Under the pieces are notes generated by a model. The model did not search any database. It saw only the letters and a list, made by a program, of their open reading frames with translations, and had not been told where the DNA came from. The translations under genes were made by a program, and so were the position numbers. A DNA stretch of 64,000 nucleotides. Source: Gonocerus acuteangulatus (taxonomy: Eukaryota > Arthropoda > Insecta > Hemiptera > Coreidae). The stretch is taken from contig OX328124.1 in assembly GCA_946811695.1 (NCBI GenBank), positions 99,563,717-99,627,716 of the forward strand. Direction: 5' to 3'. This document shows positions 44,901-57,404 of the stretch, piece after piece; position 1 is the stretch's first letter, and every line of letters begins with the position of its first letter.

Positions 44901-46602
44901 TGACAGCAAGTTACCGTGGCGTGTATAAGGGTACGTGGCTATGTGAGAGCAAGTTACCGTGGCGTGTATAAGGGTACGTGTCTATGTGAGAGCAAGTTAC
45001 CGTGGCGTGTATAAGGGTACGTGGCTATGTGAGAGCAAGTTACCGTGGCGTGTATAAGGGTACGTGGCTATGTGACAGCAAGTTACCGTGGCGTGTATAA
45101 GGGTACGTGGCTATGTGACAGCAAGTTACCGTGGCGTGTATAAGGGTACGTGGCTATGTGACAGCAAGTTACCGTGGCGTGTATAAGGGTACGTGGCTAT
45201 GTCACAGCAAGTTTCCTTGGCGTGTATAAGGGTACGTGGCTATGTGACAGCAAGTTACCTTGGCGTGTATAAGGGTACGTGGCTATGTGACAGCAAGTTA
45301 CCGTGGCGTGTATAAGGGTACGTGGCTATGTGACAGAAAGTTACCGTGGCGTGTATAAGGGTACGTGGCTATGTGACAGCAAGTTACCGTGGCGTGTATA
45401 AGGGTACGTGGCTATGTGAGAGCAAGTTACCGTGGCGTGTATAAGGGTACGTGGCTATGTGACAGCAAGTTACCGTGGCGTGTATAAGGGTACGTGGCTA
45501 TGTGACAGCAAGTTACCGTGGCGTGCATAAGGGTACGTGGCTATGTGACAGCAAGTTACCGTGGCGTGTGTAAGGGTACGTGGCTATGTGACAGCAAGTT
45601 ACCGTGGCGTGTATAAGGGTACGTGGCTATGTGAGAGCAAGTTACCGTGGCGTGTATAAGGGTACGTGTCTATGTGAGAGCAAGTTACCGTGGCGTGTAT
45701 AAGGGTACGTGGCTATGTGAGAGCAAGTTACCGTGGCGTGTATAAGGGTACGTGGCTATGTGACAGCAAGTTACCGTGGCGTGTATAAGGGTACGTGGCT
45801 ATGTGACAGCAAGTTACCGTGGCGTGTATAAGGGTACGTGGCTATGTGACAGCAAGTTACCGTGGCGTGTATAAGGGTACGTGGCTATGTCACAGCAAGT
45901 TTCCTTGGCGTGTATAAGGGTACGTGGCTATGTGACAGCAAGTTACCTTGGCGTGTATAAGGGTACGTGGCTATGTGACAGCAAGTTACCGTGGCGTGTA
46001 TAAGGGTACGTGGCTATGTGACAGCAAGTTACCGTGGCGTGTATAAGGGTACGTGGCTATGTGACAGCAAGTTGCCGTGGCGTGTATAAGGGTACGTGGC
46101 TATGTGAGAGCAAGTTGCCTTGCCGTGTATAAGGGTACGTGGCTATGTGACAGCAAGTTACCTTGGCGTGTATAAGGGTACGTGGCTATGTTACAGCAAG
46201 TTACCGTGGCGTGTATAAGGGTACGTGGCTATGTGACAGCAAGTTACCGTGGCGTGCATAAGGGTACGTGGCTATGTGACAGCAAGTTACCGTGGCGTGT
46301 ATAAGGGTACGTGGCTATGTGAGAGCAAGTTACCGTGGCGTGTATAAGGGTACGTGGCTATGTGACAGCAAGTTACCGTGGCGTGTATAAAGGTACGTGG
46401 CTATGTGACAGCAAGTTACCGTTAAGTAAAGCCATTTTATTCATTTACTCTTGGGCACAGGAGTATACGACGTTTATGTGAGTACAGGATTTTATGTGAG
46501 TACATGTGGAGGCAGAGAAACTCAAATGAAGATGTTTTTGATAAAATCCTTAAGGACATAGTAGAATCTGGCCTCCAGATGTACTTGGAGGAACTGATTT
46601 AA
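41906..46602 (+). pseudogene. Merlin (IS1595/ISXO2-like) transposase, interrupted by array and internally deleted
   Basis: The N-terminal 75 codons read MNIFDVYDLCKEEQRVRIFF, then RGILPKEGYC, YRCNKRECRFECGVYKGTW and CDSKLP. These match the zinc-ribbon and following G-T/S-W-x4-SKLP block of ISXO2-like and Merlin transposases. After the array the frame resumes as SKLPLSKAILFIYSWAQEY, exactly the continuation the family requires. A deletion then removes the DDE catalytic part. The C-terminus is kept as MWRQRNSNEDVFDKILKDI ... EELI and stop at 46600-46602. In the family this enzyme would cut and paste the element; this copy cannot. The 43-bp unit is not a multiple of three, so reading frame is lost within the array. 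Confidence 0.75.
42079..46421 (+). repeat. 43-bp minisatellite, 101 units, derived from transposase coding sequence
   Basis: 4,343 bp = 43 x 101, with no sign of indels. Every variant-to-variant distance I measured is a multiple of 43. The unit begins TGGCGTGTATAAGGGTACGT and corresponds to codons for GVYKGTWLCDSKLP. Marker variants repeat at fixed unit spacing: GTAACTATG at 42267, 43385, 43987 (26 and 14 units); GGCTTTGTG with 11, 15 and 14 units; TGTCACAGC at 45201 and 45889 (16 units). These show higher-order duplication. Confidence 0.95.
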
Positions 46603-46833
46603 GGCCTATTCACGCTAGACCGTGCCACGTCCGGGACGGGCCCCGTACGGGGCACGGACGGGACACGGTGAAACAATCACACCACTGTTTTTAATGGACT
46701 AGTTCACGCTAGACCGTGCCGGGTCCGGGCCGGGGCCGTGCCGAGCCCGTGTCCCGTCCGGGCCCCGGTGAGAAAGGCACGTCGACATTCTTTCCCGTCC
46801 GGGCCCGGCCCGGGCCGGCTCCCTCTTTTGTTT
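46603..46833 (-). repeat. GC-rich dispersed repeat, copy 1
   Basis: Two units, each starting TTCACGCTAGACCGTGCC and continuing in CGGGGCCCG-type palindromes, in strongly AT-rich surroundings. A three-unit, inverted copy lies at 52484-52822. There is no ORF of note. Confidence 0.8.
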
Positions 46834-46844
46834 TTTTATTGATT

Positions 46845-47940
46845 TGTTTAACTAGCTGAATCCGCGAACTTCGTACCGCCTAAATAGCTACGAATCTTCG
46901 GAAATAACTATGTATTTATTCGGGGAGTGTCACAGGATGGTTTAAAATCGTCTATCAGATGTCTGTCTGTCTGTTTTTTCCTTATACAAATACACACAGT
47001 TTGGCCAATTTTGACTACACTTTGCACAAAGGTAGGTTTTTTACCGGAAAGTGGCTTAGACTAGGTCAAAATCTTCAATCAGCTGTCTGTATGTCTGTTT
47101 GTTCATTATAGGAATGTACACCGTTTGACCAATTGTGACAAAACTAGAGACACAGATGGGTCTTTATACTTGAAGAATGTTAGGCTTGTTCAAAATCGTC
47201 TATCGGCTGTTTGCCTAACTGTTTATTCCTTAAACAAATCCACATGATTTGACAGTTTATGATCAAACTTGGCACACGGGACAGGTAGGTCTTGGCCCGG
47301 GAAATGGCATAGACTATGTCAACATCGTCTATCAGCTGTCTCTCTGCATTTTTGTGTCTTACAAAAAATTCACACCATTTCATCGATTTCCACCAACATT
47401 GGCACACAGGTAAGTATATTTCCGGGAAGTATCACAGGCTAGGTCCAAATAGCCCATCAGCTGCCTTTCTGCATTTTGTTCAAAAATTGACAATATTTGA
47501 CCGTTTTTGATCAAACTTGGCACACAGGTAGGTCATAGTCGGGGAAGTGGCCTAGACTAGGTCAACATCGTCTATCAGCTGTCTCTCTGTATTTTTATTC
47601 CTTACACAAATTCATACCACTTCAACAATTATGACCAAAATTGATAGACAGGTAGATATACTCTTCCAGGAAATGGCATGGACTAGGTCAACATCGTCTA
47701 TCAGCTGTATCTCTGCATTTTGTTCTATACACAAATTGAGAACATTTGATCTATTTGGACCAAAATTGGCGCACAGGTAGTTCTTGTTCAGGGAAATGGC
47801 ATAGACTAGGTAAACATTGCCTATCAGCTGTCTGTCTGCATTTCGTTCTACACAAAAAATGACCGTTTTTGATCAAACTTGGCACACAGGTAGGTCATGG
47901 TCCGGGGAATGCACTGGCTAGGTCAAAAAGGTAATAATGC
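46845..47940 (-). mobile_element. Helitron-like 3' terminus and about 122-bp tandem units
   Basis: On the minus strand TTCGCGGATTCAGCTAG ends at about 46848 and is followed by T, as Helitrons do. The same terminus occurs on the plus strand at 52472. To the right are about eight diverged units of 118-127 bp (GGCACACAGGTAGGTC, then CTAGGTCAACATCGTCTATC and AGCTGTCT). Related units in the opposite orientation are at 51190-51480 and 60180-60440. Such internal units are common in arthropod Helitron derivatives. The order of terminus and units is observed; the family is inferred. Confidence 0.55.
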
Positions 47941-48439
47941 AATTTAAATTAATTTATATTTGCGTTAACGAGGAAAAAAAAGAACCCACTTTTCTATATT
48001 CCCATACAAAATCAAATACAAGTCAATTTCAAATTTAATACCATACCACAAAGTTTTAGTGTTAGTGAAGAGGTTCAGGGAAAGCAAAACAATTGAGTGA
48101 CATTAGTGTACTCAATTGTAAATATGTCAATATTTGAAGGGCTCATTGCCTAAGGTGACTAACCCGAAATTAGAAAATACTTAAAAAATCGAATTTAAAG
48201 TAAATAGAATCTAAAATACATTGTGTTGGTGACAAAAATGATTTCAATTGGAGCAATTTAAGTCAATTAAGTCATCAACACTAATGTTTTTCAGATTTTT
48301 TTAGTTATTACTAGTTTTTGGCACTCAGCCCTTCATTTATACGATGGTAACATTAGCCAGAAAGAAATTGTCTATAATTAAATATAAATTGTCTGTGGTA
48401 AAATGTCACTTGAAATGTAAACATCTCTTTGCTGTGCAT
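47941..48439. other. No recognisable feature
   Basis: AT-rich and unassigned. Confidence 0.4.
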
Positions 48440-48640
48440 CTATAATATTAGTAAATCTAAAAGCCACAAGTTTCTATAAAATTACTAAAGTGTTGTGTGT
48501 TTGTGATTTACTAAATATGCCTCCTATAAGGCGTCGGACAAATTTAGGCAGATGAACCCGAAATGCAAAGAATCAAATTAAATATCAATGTTATTGTACT
48601 GCCCAGGAACGTGAAGATCGCAATAAACGTGAAACTTAAT
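48440..48640 (+). pseudogene. Helitron ORF N-terminal relic
   Basis: From ATG at about 48517 the frame reads MPPIRRRTNLGR, stop, TRNAKNQ, and later TAQEREDRNKRET before a terminal stop. This matches the N-terminus of arthropod Helitron proteins (MPPxRRRxNLGRxTRNAxNQ, then a run of QERE/RNxRER). An upstream TCTATAATATTA fits a Helitron 5' end. The helicase and Rep parts are missing. Confidence 0.5.
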
Positions 48641-48889
48641 TTAGAATAGGCAATTAAAAGTAAAATGTAATATAACAAGTAGATATAATAATAAGAAAAC
48701 GTAATTTTCATTGTGATTTTTTATTGACTATTAAAAGTTTTTTAAGTGTTTTACAATTTCTATTTATTTTACATAATTTAATCTTTGACTTATCAACTTT
48801 CTTTTTTTATCTTACTAGTAGACATTGTGTCCCGAATAACAGAATAAGAAATAAATAAAAGAAATTCAAACATGCAGTAAATATTTTAG

Positions 48890-49188
48890 TCTAGTACCAT
48901 GATTCTATGTAACCAAACCAAAAACTTGATGTAACAACTATTTTTCCGATTTTCTTGGAAACGGTTAATGCTATTGCTTTATCCGGTTCCAGTCATTTAC
49001 TAGCTCAAGAAGCCTATAAAACGAGTACTTACATGCATGTGATGTAAGCGTAAATTTTTTTCGCGCGAATTTCGTTTCAAAAACCATCTTCTGTTCGTTA
49101 ACAAACTTGATCTTTCAAATTAGACGAACGATTTTTATACCAAATTTCATGAAAATCAGACCATTTAAGACAAGGAAACCGCGAACAG

Positions 49189-49195
<7 letters not shown>
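48890..49195 (-). mobile_element. (TA)n-centred dispersed repeat, minus-strand half
   Basis: The minus strand reads TGTCTGTTCGCGG, TTTCATGAAATTTGG-type blocks and AACGAACAGAAGATGG, matching 63440-63800 in order, up to ACCGTTT(T/C)(T/C)(G/A)AGAAAA. It adjoins the (TA)n tract at 49196. Confidence 0.6.

Positions 49196-51017
<1,822 letters not shown>

Positions 51018-51081
<64 letters not shown>
51018..51081. repeat. (TA)n microsatellite
   Basis: A pure TA tract to the right of the pogo-like element. Confidence 0.95.
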
Positions 51082-51089
<8 letters not shown>

Positions 51090-51090
<1 letters not shown>

Positions 51091-51485
51091 TAGCTGTTAC
51101 CCCATGCTACACCTACTTTCTTTATATAGAACAGCCTAAATAAATTAGGAACAAAATAAGTATTATTAAAATGTAATAACACGGATCAGTAACTGTTTTG
51201 AGCCCGTGACCTCTCAACTGTGATTCCTAGACGACTTTGACCTACCCTATCACACCCACGTATCAAGACATACATGTATGGCAAGTTTGGTAAAAATCGA
51301 TCTAACGGTGTGGATTTGTATAAGGCACAAACGTACAGACAGACAGCTGGAATTTTTTTTGACCTAGTCTAGGAGATTTCTCGAATCAAGACCTATTATC
51401 ATTCTAAGTTTGATCAAAATCGGTCAAACGATGTGGATTTGTATAAGTAACAAAGAAACAAACAAAATGACAGACAGACAGAGAT
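51090..51485 (-). mobile_element. Helitron-like 3' terminus and two tandem units
   Basis: Minus strand GGGGTAACAG-CTAG ends at 51090 and is followed by T. To the right are two units of the 122-bp family (GGCAAGTTTGGTAAAAATCG, then GTGTGGATTTGTATAAG and ACAGACAGACAGC). Confidence 0.5.
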
Positions 51486-51489
51486 ATAT

Positions 51490-51967
51490 GGGGGCGAGGT
51501 TAGCTCAGTGGTAGAGTACTGGACTAATAAGCTAGGGGGCGAGGTTAGCTCAGTGGTAGAGTACTGGACTAATAAGCTGGGGGCGAGGTTAGCTCAGTGG
51601 TAGAGTACTGGACTAATAAGCTAGGGGGCGAGGTTAGCTCAGTGGTTGAGTACTGGACTAATAAGCTGGAGGCCTGAGTTAAAATCTCGAGCAAGCACTA
51701 AAGATTTTTTCTTCTAATGTGTTCGTTCATGGGTTGAATTCGGCCTCCCTGGCCGTCCCTAGTCCAACACAGCATTTAATTAATTTAAAAATGGGTACCT
51801 TGGTTGGTGCTAATGACTCTAGCAGTCGAAGCAGCTAAGAAGAAAATCAGGTAGCCAGAGAATAGTACTAACCACACTATCTCCCTAGTATGCCGTATGG
51901 TCATGAATCAGATACCTCTATAGTATCTGCCCCTCAGGGCCCTCGTGGCCTGTTACGGGGCTGATTT
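51490..51967 (+). mobile_element. tRNA-Ile-like SINE with quadruplicated 5' promoter half
   Basis: The sequence GGGGGCGAGGTTAGCTCAGT plus about 25 bases occurs four times in tandem (starts 51490, 51535, 51579, 51624; period 44-45 bp). Only the last copy continues into a T-arm-like segment (GAGTTAAAATCTC) and a SINE body ending GTTACGGGGCTGATTTTATA. The repeated part contains a perfect RNA polymerase III A box (TAGCTCAGTGG) and a tRNA-Ile(AAT)-like anticodon arm (CTAATAA). The B box is mutated. It is not a tRNA gene, because the acceptor stem is not closed. Confidence 0.8.
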
Positions 51968-51969
51968 TA

Positions 51970-52017
<48 letters not shown>

Positions 52018-52150
52018 CAAATTTGAACCACCGTTATTTTCGGTCTCTAGGGGTTATGAAATGCAAAATTTTGTATTCGGCACTTCCGGATTGCGTCGTG
52101 ATGTCAACCTTATAAGCGGATTTTTTCCCTATGGAGGGAGGGAGGACCCC
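51968..52150. mobile_element. (TA)n plus flank of the (TA)n-centred repeat
   Basis: TA at 51968-52010, then TTTGAACCACCGTTATTTTC, CGTCGTGATGTCAACC and CTTATAAGCGG. This is the same flank as at 20.26 kb and the complement of 63290-63395. Confidence 0.65.
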
Positions 52151-52404
52151 CACCGTCCAGGTCATTCTGGAAGAGACATTCTCATATCATATAGTTTATA
52201 TTAGCATAAATATGCTTTAACCGATCACTAAACTAAAAAAAAATTACACAAACGTGTCCGCTGGTGTTCGCGCATGCGCAGTAGCCATGTAAGAAAAATA
52301 AGACTGTAATTTATACTGTAGTATCAACTGAAGCTACAGCATATTTATTTTCCTGAATTTGAGCAGAAGCTCTAAACGATTTTTCTTTATTTTATGTAAT
52401 TTAT

Positions 52405-52475
52405 TTATTAGTTATTTCCAAAGATGCGTAGCTATTTAGGCGGTACGAAGTTCGCGGATTCAGCTAGTTAAATAA
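52405..52475 (+). mobile_element. Helitron-like 3' terminus
   Basis: GATGCGTAGCTATTTAGGCG ... TTCGCGGATTCAGCTAG followed by T. It is the plus-strand twin of the terminus at 46848 and, like it, abuts the GC-rich repeat. Confidence 0.55.
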
Positions 52476-52483
52476 ATAAATAA

Positions 52484-52822
52484 ACAAACAAGAGAGGGAG
52501 CCGGCCCGGGCCGGGCCCGGACGGGAAAGAATATCTACTTCCCTTTCTCAACGGGGCCCGGACGGGACACGGGCTCGGCACGGCCCCGGCCCGGACCCGG
52601 CACGGTCTAGCGTGAACTAGTCCATTAAAAACAGTGGTGTGATTGTTTCACCGTGTCCCGTCCGTGCCCCGTCCGGGGCCCGTCCCGGACGGGGCACGGT
52701 CTAGCGTGAATAGGTTATAGCATGCATGGTGCCTTGGCAACCGGGTCCCGTCCGTGCCCCGTCCGTGCCCCGTCCGGGGCCCGTCCCGGACGCGGCACGG
52801 TCTAGCGTGAATAATCCCTAAA
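52484..52822 (+). repeat. GC-rich dispersed repeat, copy 2 (three units)
   Basis: An inverted copy of 46603-46833 with one additional unit. Each unit ends with GGCACGGTCTAGCGTGAA. CpG-rich, with nested palindromes such as CGGGGCCCGTCCCG. Confidence 0.85.
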
Positions 52823-52864
52823 AGTATGATAATGTTTTTGGTTATGTGTAAAAAGTTTTTATTA

Positions 52865-52975
52865 AATAAATCATATGTTCCTTTAACCCATATTTTTTTA
52901 TTTATCAATAAATAACTGTTACTAGATAAAATCACTGGCGGGCCTGTTCTAAACAAGACCCGAGCCCCTGAAATG
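52865..52975 (-). mobile_element. Merlin-relic 5' flank, inverted second copy
   Basis: Minus strand GGGTCTTGTTTAGAACAGGC, then CCAGTGATTTTAT and TAGTAACAGTTA, matches 41747-41812. Together with 52484-52822 it gives the same order as the first Merlin locus, but with only about 100 bp of AT-rich DNA in place of gene and array. Confidence 0.65.
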
Positions 52976-53505
52976 TTGCAAATTATACACGAATCTCGCT
53001 GGGCGTATATTACGAATAATGTAGTTTAAAACGAGAGGTTACAGCGTTAGCGACACCAAACTAACAAAGATATAAAAACAAACTATACGTAAATATATAA
53101 CCAAATATATTGGAACCCTTTCTCGAAGAGAATGCCTGGTAGAAAGAAACCTAAGCTTATTTGTCTATTTTGATGTATGTAAGGCATAGATCTTTCATTC
53201 AGCCTCGATATATCTTCGGACAATAACTGAGTGAAAGTCTACAGCGAAAGCAGTATGTCTGCACCCACTCAATCATTGTTAAATCAATGAAGCTCAGATA
53301 ATACCCAGCGTATATAGGGCATTGCGTTAGAGGTGGGTGTGTCTGCAAGCTATTCTATTTTTATGAACTTAGTTCATACGAGTTAAAAATGTCCACAACT
53401 TTCTATTTAATTTAACACTAATTATTCCGAGATTCCTTGCAATATCAAATACATTTTAAGGGGCTTATAACCAAAAAGGGGATGGTACCCCCCCCCCCTG
53501 ACTAC
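52976..53505. other. No recognisable feature
   Basis: A C-run at 53490-53498; otherwise unassigned. Confidence 0.4.
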
Positions 53506-53587
53506 AGTTAGTCTGACACTAACTGAGTGTCATCGCCCAACCCGAAAAAATTTGAAATTTTGCATGGACACTCCCTTTAGAACGTAA

Positions 53588-54498
53588 TTTAATTTATTTA
53601 TTTATTCCTTGATCGTAACGGAGACGATTAGCAAATTATTGTTATTTATATTGCTTGACCGCAGCGATGGCGATTCGCAAATATGAAGATGTGTATGGAA
53701 ACGTCAGCTTTTAAACGTCGAGAGTTTTAGTAAATATAATAACTAAATAAAGAATAAATTATAATAATCATTAATACAATTTTGGAGAAAGTATAAGGTG
53801 AATAAATTTAGATAAAAATAAAACGTTAAAAAATAATAAATAAATAGAGAAAGAAATAATAGTTTAAAAAGCAATAAAAGCGTATTTTAGTTAAATCTTG
53901 TGATATGTACCAGTGTTATGAATGTGTTTTTTTTTCTTCTTTGTTTATAGTGTTACAACCCTAGTGGGTCATCAAACACAGAGTATGTAAGTGTTTAAAT
54001 ATTGTGTCCAAGTAATGGCTACCATCAGTCAGAAGTACTGTAAGGTCGGTAGGTATGTGTAAATATTCTCGTCCTCTGCACTCTGTAAGTAAATGTCTTA
54101 TGGTCAGTAGTTCGTTACACTGTCTACATATTGGTATGTCTCTTTTGGTCATTAGGTGTCCGTGAGTAAGTAGAGAATGGCCAATTCGGTGTCGGGTTAA
54201 AACTACCTCGTCTCTCCGATTATTTCTATTACTGGATGGCCATTCTTCTACTGTATGTTTAATTTGTCGCAGTTTATTGTCGTTTATGTTGTTCCATTCT
54301 GTCTGCCACTGCATTAGTATATTTTTTCTGCAATGTGTGGTTAGATCTTCGTATGTAGTCTCATGTATTTCTATATTCTGTAGTGGAGTGGCTAACTTGG
54401 CTTGTCGGTCAACGTCTGTGCTTTGAGGAATGTCCACATGTCCTGGTAGCCATACTAATGTTGTGTACTTGTTTAAATCTTGAAGTCATATAATTTCA
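53588..54498 (-). mobile_element. 5'-truncated I/Nimb-like LINE
   Basis: 911 bp with an (AAAT)n tail on the left and coding sequence on the right, flanked by a 12-bp duplication TTTAGAACGTAA at 53576-53587 and 54499-54510. It belongs to the same broad family as the 5.3-kb LINE but is diverged from it. Confidence 0.85.
53961..54487 (-). pseudogene. LINE ORF2 C-terminal fragment (RNase H end and CCHC)
   Basis: The frame begins at the truncation point with LVWLPGHVDIPQSTDVDRQA, the last RNase H motif, continues through RRDEVVLTRHRIGHSLLTHG and a finger C-x2-C-x7-H-x4-C (ICRQCNELLTIRHLLTEC), and ends at 53961. It aligns with residues from about 1030 onward of the 5.7-9.3 kb ORF2. The reverse transcriptase is missing. 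The frame is open but cannot be functional. Confidence 0.75.
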
Positions 54499-55204
54499 TT
54501 TAGAACGTAAACACTCACTAAGAAAGTTTTTCTTTTTTTATATATATATTCAGATTTTAAGTATATTTAGAGGGGTTTGAATTTTTAGTTGGTTAGAGCA
54601 GGCAGGCCTAGACAGCATGTGTTGTTAGGTCGATAACAGGTCAGCAGTTACAGTAGTATATTTATTACATAATATTAAATTTATTTTCGGTTCATTTCAA
54701 CTATGATGGCTGACCTTGAATTACTAGATATAAACTGTTATTTTGTACCTCATAGAGCTGACGCTATACCTGGTGATGGTTTATCCGAGGTAATAATATC
54801 CCGAACCCTTGCACAACCTCCCCAGTCAGAACACTTCATGGTTTTGCTCACAAATATATTGGTATAAAAATGTAATTGGTGTTCCCAAATGACGTCTTGG
54901 AAACATAAGTTTTTAAATTTTAGCTGGTTAAACTGATGTTGCTAGTAACCTATAGATAACGGGTAACCTCTAGGTTATCTGTTTCTTGACACTGGTCCGG
55001 AGCGCCCCAGTGTCAAGAAACATTATACTTTGATTACTTATCAATTGATGAATAACATACAGTATAACGGGAGCCGAGCTATAATAAAGTGCACAAAATT
55101 ATATAGTAGCGTTAATTTTAATGATACATTATTTAACGAAATAAAAGAACTATTTATCTGCCATGATGAAGCACGGGTATTCAGCTAGTTTAAAATAGTA
55201 AACT

Positions 55205-55265
55205 TACTGTAAGCCTAGTGGGTTCGATTCTCACTAGGGGTGGTGGCTTTTCTCACTAGGGGTGG
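55205..55265 (+). other. tRNA T-arm-like hairpin
   Basis: CTAGTGGGTTCGATTCTCAC plus TAG forms a T-stem with an intact B-box core GGTTCGATTCT. CTCACTAGGGGTGG is then repeated. There is no A-box half upstream. Probably a SINE or tRNA fragment. Confidence 0.4.
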
Positions 55266-57404
55266 AACCTTTAGATAACCTGTCCTAAAATTCGTAGTTA
55301 ATAACAAATGGACGTTAAAATTTAATAAATAAAATTTAATTAAAATAGTAAAAAAATTTGTTATCTTTAGAAGATTGAGTATATTTTTTCTATTTTTTTT
55401 TTTTTTTTCTTTTGTGTTGTCAACCATCAAGCAGTCGTAAAAATTGAGATAAAGGTGCTGTTTTAACGGATTTAATATTAATTATTACACTTGAGTTTTA
55501 TATTTAATTTAGGCTTGTTAATAATATTTTGTTAAAATGATACAAAGTGAGTTATTTAAGGGTCAAATTAAAATTGTTTTTCGGTTTTAGAAATCGTTTC
55601 AGTGAAGTAAGAGTTATTTTTCTACGACCCATTTCGGCTTTCGATTTTATTGGTAGCTATTTTTAAATTGTATTTATTAGTTCTGTGTAGATTGAAGTTT
55701 AAGGATCTGGTTGTCATGATCGGCTAGAATTTCGTTGATTTCATTAGATAGCTGGGCTTCACTTTTTTGATTTTGTAATTCTAAAATCAACCAGCAGTTG
55801 GCGTACAGTGTTTTTTTTATTGTATTTGATGCAAAGAGGTGGGTCATCGGGATTAAGAGTGTTTTCTAAAGCCAGTCAGGACTCTTTCTTCATTTTTCGA
55901 TGATTAGATTCATGTCTTCCAATGTTGTACTTCCTTTCTTAGGAGCATCTTCTTGCGATTCCTAGATTTGAAGAATGATTTACAGTTGACAGATAGATAA
56001 AACACGACGGAGATCTGAGCCAGACGAACCGCCTCCACAAGCTTTGACCCAATTACCAACGGTGGCGGCAGACCCCTTAGTTAGTCGTCCAGATAAAGAT
56101 CCAGGTGTCTTTAATGCCTGGGTTCCACTCCTATATCCCGTTCATTAACTCTAATCCTAACTGGGGATGGTAACATGGAGCCGTAACCTCAAAGCAACAA
56201 GGGTAATTGAACGCGTCTGAGCTATGGCTAAAACGGACCCTTTTTTTTTTAAGGTGTCCCTCTCGGGTTGAGGTTCCTTCCGTCTTTATAGTCCTCCTAC
56301 AGCTCCGAATAACTGTACTTTGAGGTAATTGCTGGTCTTCAAACTTTAAATGGTCTTTCCTCCCCTTCGGATCCAGCCATCTATCAATGGGCGTCTTGGT
56401 AAACACCCCTTTTTAGAATGGTTTCATTCTTTTTCTATTTTATTATCATGTAATTCTCATTTTTGCATGATCCGTTCATCATTCATTTCATATATCTTCT
56501 ATTCCTTTCTTGGGGAATAGCCCATCTACCGATGAAATGTATGCACTCTCTAAGGTATTATTAAGTCGAACAGAATGATATGTTGTTTATATATGAATAA
56601 AACATTTATCTAACGAAAATTGTTATTAAGAAATTAGTATAAAGAAGAAAATTACATTTATTTTCAAATTATAAAGAGCTTTACATTGTACCTGATGTCA
56701 ATCATTAATAAAAATAAAAGAAAGCCCAACAATAAATACTACTAGAAAAAACTTTAAGTGCTTTGTGTCCAAACATTTTTGCGGTTAATACATCTAACAA
56801 TTTATTATTCCGTTAAGAATGGTCCTCTATCCAACTGTCTGTCCAAAATCAGCAAATCCAACTCTAAAAAATGTTGAGTTAGGCCAATTAAACAAATAAT
56901 TCTAGTTAAGAATTTAAAGAGCTAAGAAAGCAAATAATTTATTAATACGTGCCAATAATATAAACTTCTTAGAGCTAAGCAGATTTTTTTTGTTTTTGTT
57001 ATTTTTATTTTATTAGATTTATTACTTTCTGGTTTTATTTATTGATTTGACGTTTACGGTCCGCTGCGTGAGCGACGGACTAACTCAGCTTGCTCTTTAA
57101 ACTCTGTAGGTTGTGACCAAAATTAGAGAAGTCCATTAAAAGTAAAAACCTAATAAACCTTAATGTGAAATTAAAACATTTAAACGGAAATAATAAATAC
57201 ACTCTAATAAAGTTGAATAATGAAGAAAAACTATATAATTCAAAATAATATCTGGATAAATGTGAAAAACAATAAAAATTATTACTTTTTATCGCATTTA
57301 TTTGTACATATAACGATTTTTACAGATGATATTTGTACAGATGATATATTTTACAAGTGAGAAGAATACCTGAATGAGGTTATTCTTATCAAAAACTTTT
57401 TGCC
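55266..57404. other. No recognisable feature
   Basis: AT-rich with a less AT-rich patch at 55980-56400 (91-codon minus frame, no recognised domain). A T-run at 55395-55410. Confidence 0.4.

Larger units (their letters stand above)
41735..46602 (+). mobile_element. Merlin-type DNA transposon relic expanded by an internal minisatellite
   Basis: The 5' part from about 41735 (GGGTCTTGTTTCGAACAGGC) recurs inverted at 52905-52975. The transposase start at 41906, the 101-unit array and a residual transposase end at 46602 follow. The terminal repeats of the element are not clearly identified. Without the array the relic would be only about 0.5 kb. Confidence 0.65.
53510..55188 (+). mobile_element. 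Helitron-like non-autonomous repeat, copy 2, split by LINE
   Basis: Same family as 31505-32498. It ends CACGGGTATTCAG-CTAG (55185-55188) followed by T. The hairpin's 5' side has mutated to CCATG. A LINE fragment interrupts the left part. Copy 1 shows the uninterrupted site. The left boundary is approximate. Confidence 0.65.

Noticed and set aside
42079..46421. Possible CRISPR array or long repetitive gene
   Set aside because: Units are directly contiguous with no unique spacers, the host is eukaryotic, and the 43-bp period breaks the reading frame.
51490..51700. Cluster of four tRNA genes
   Set aside because: Only the 5' half is repeated, the B box is mutated and the acceptor stems do not close. 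It is a SINE head.
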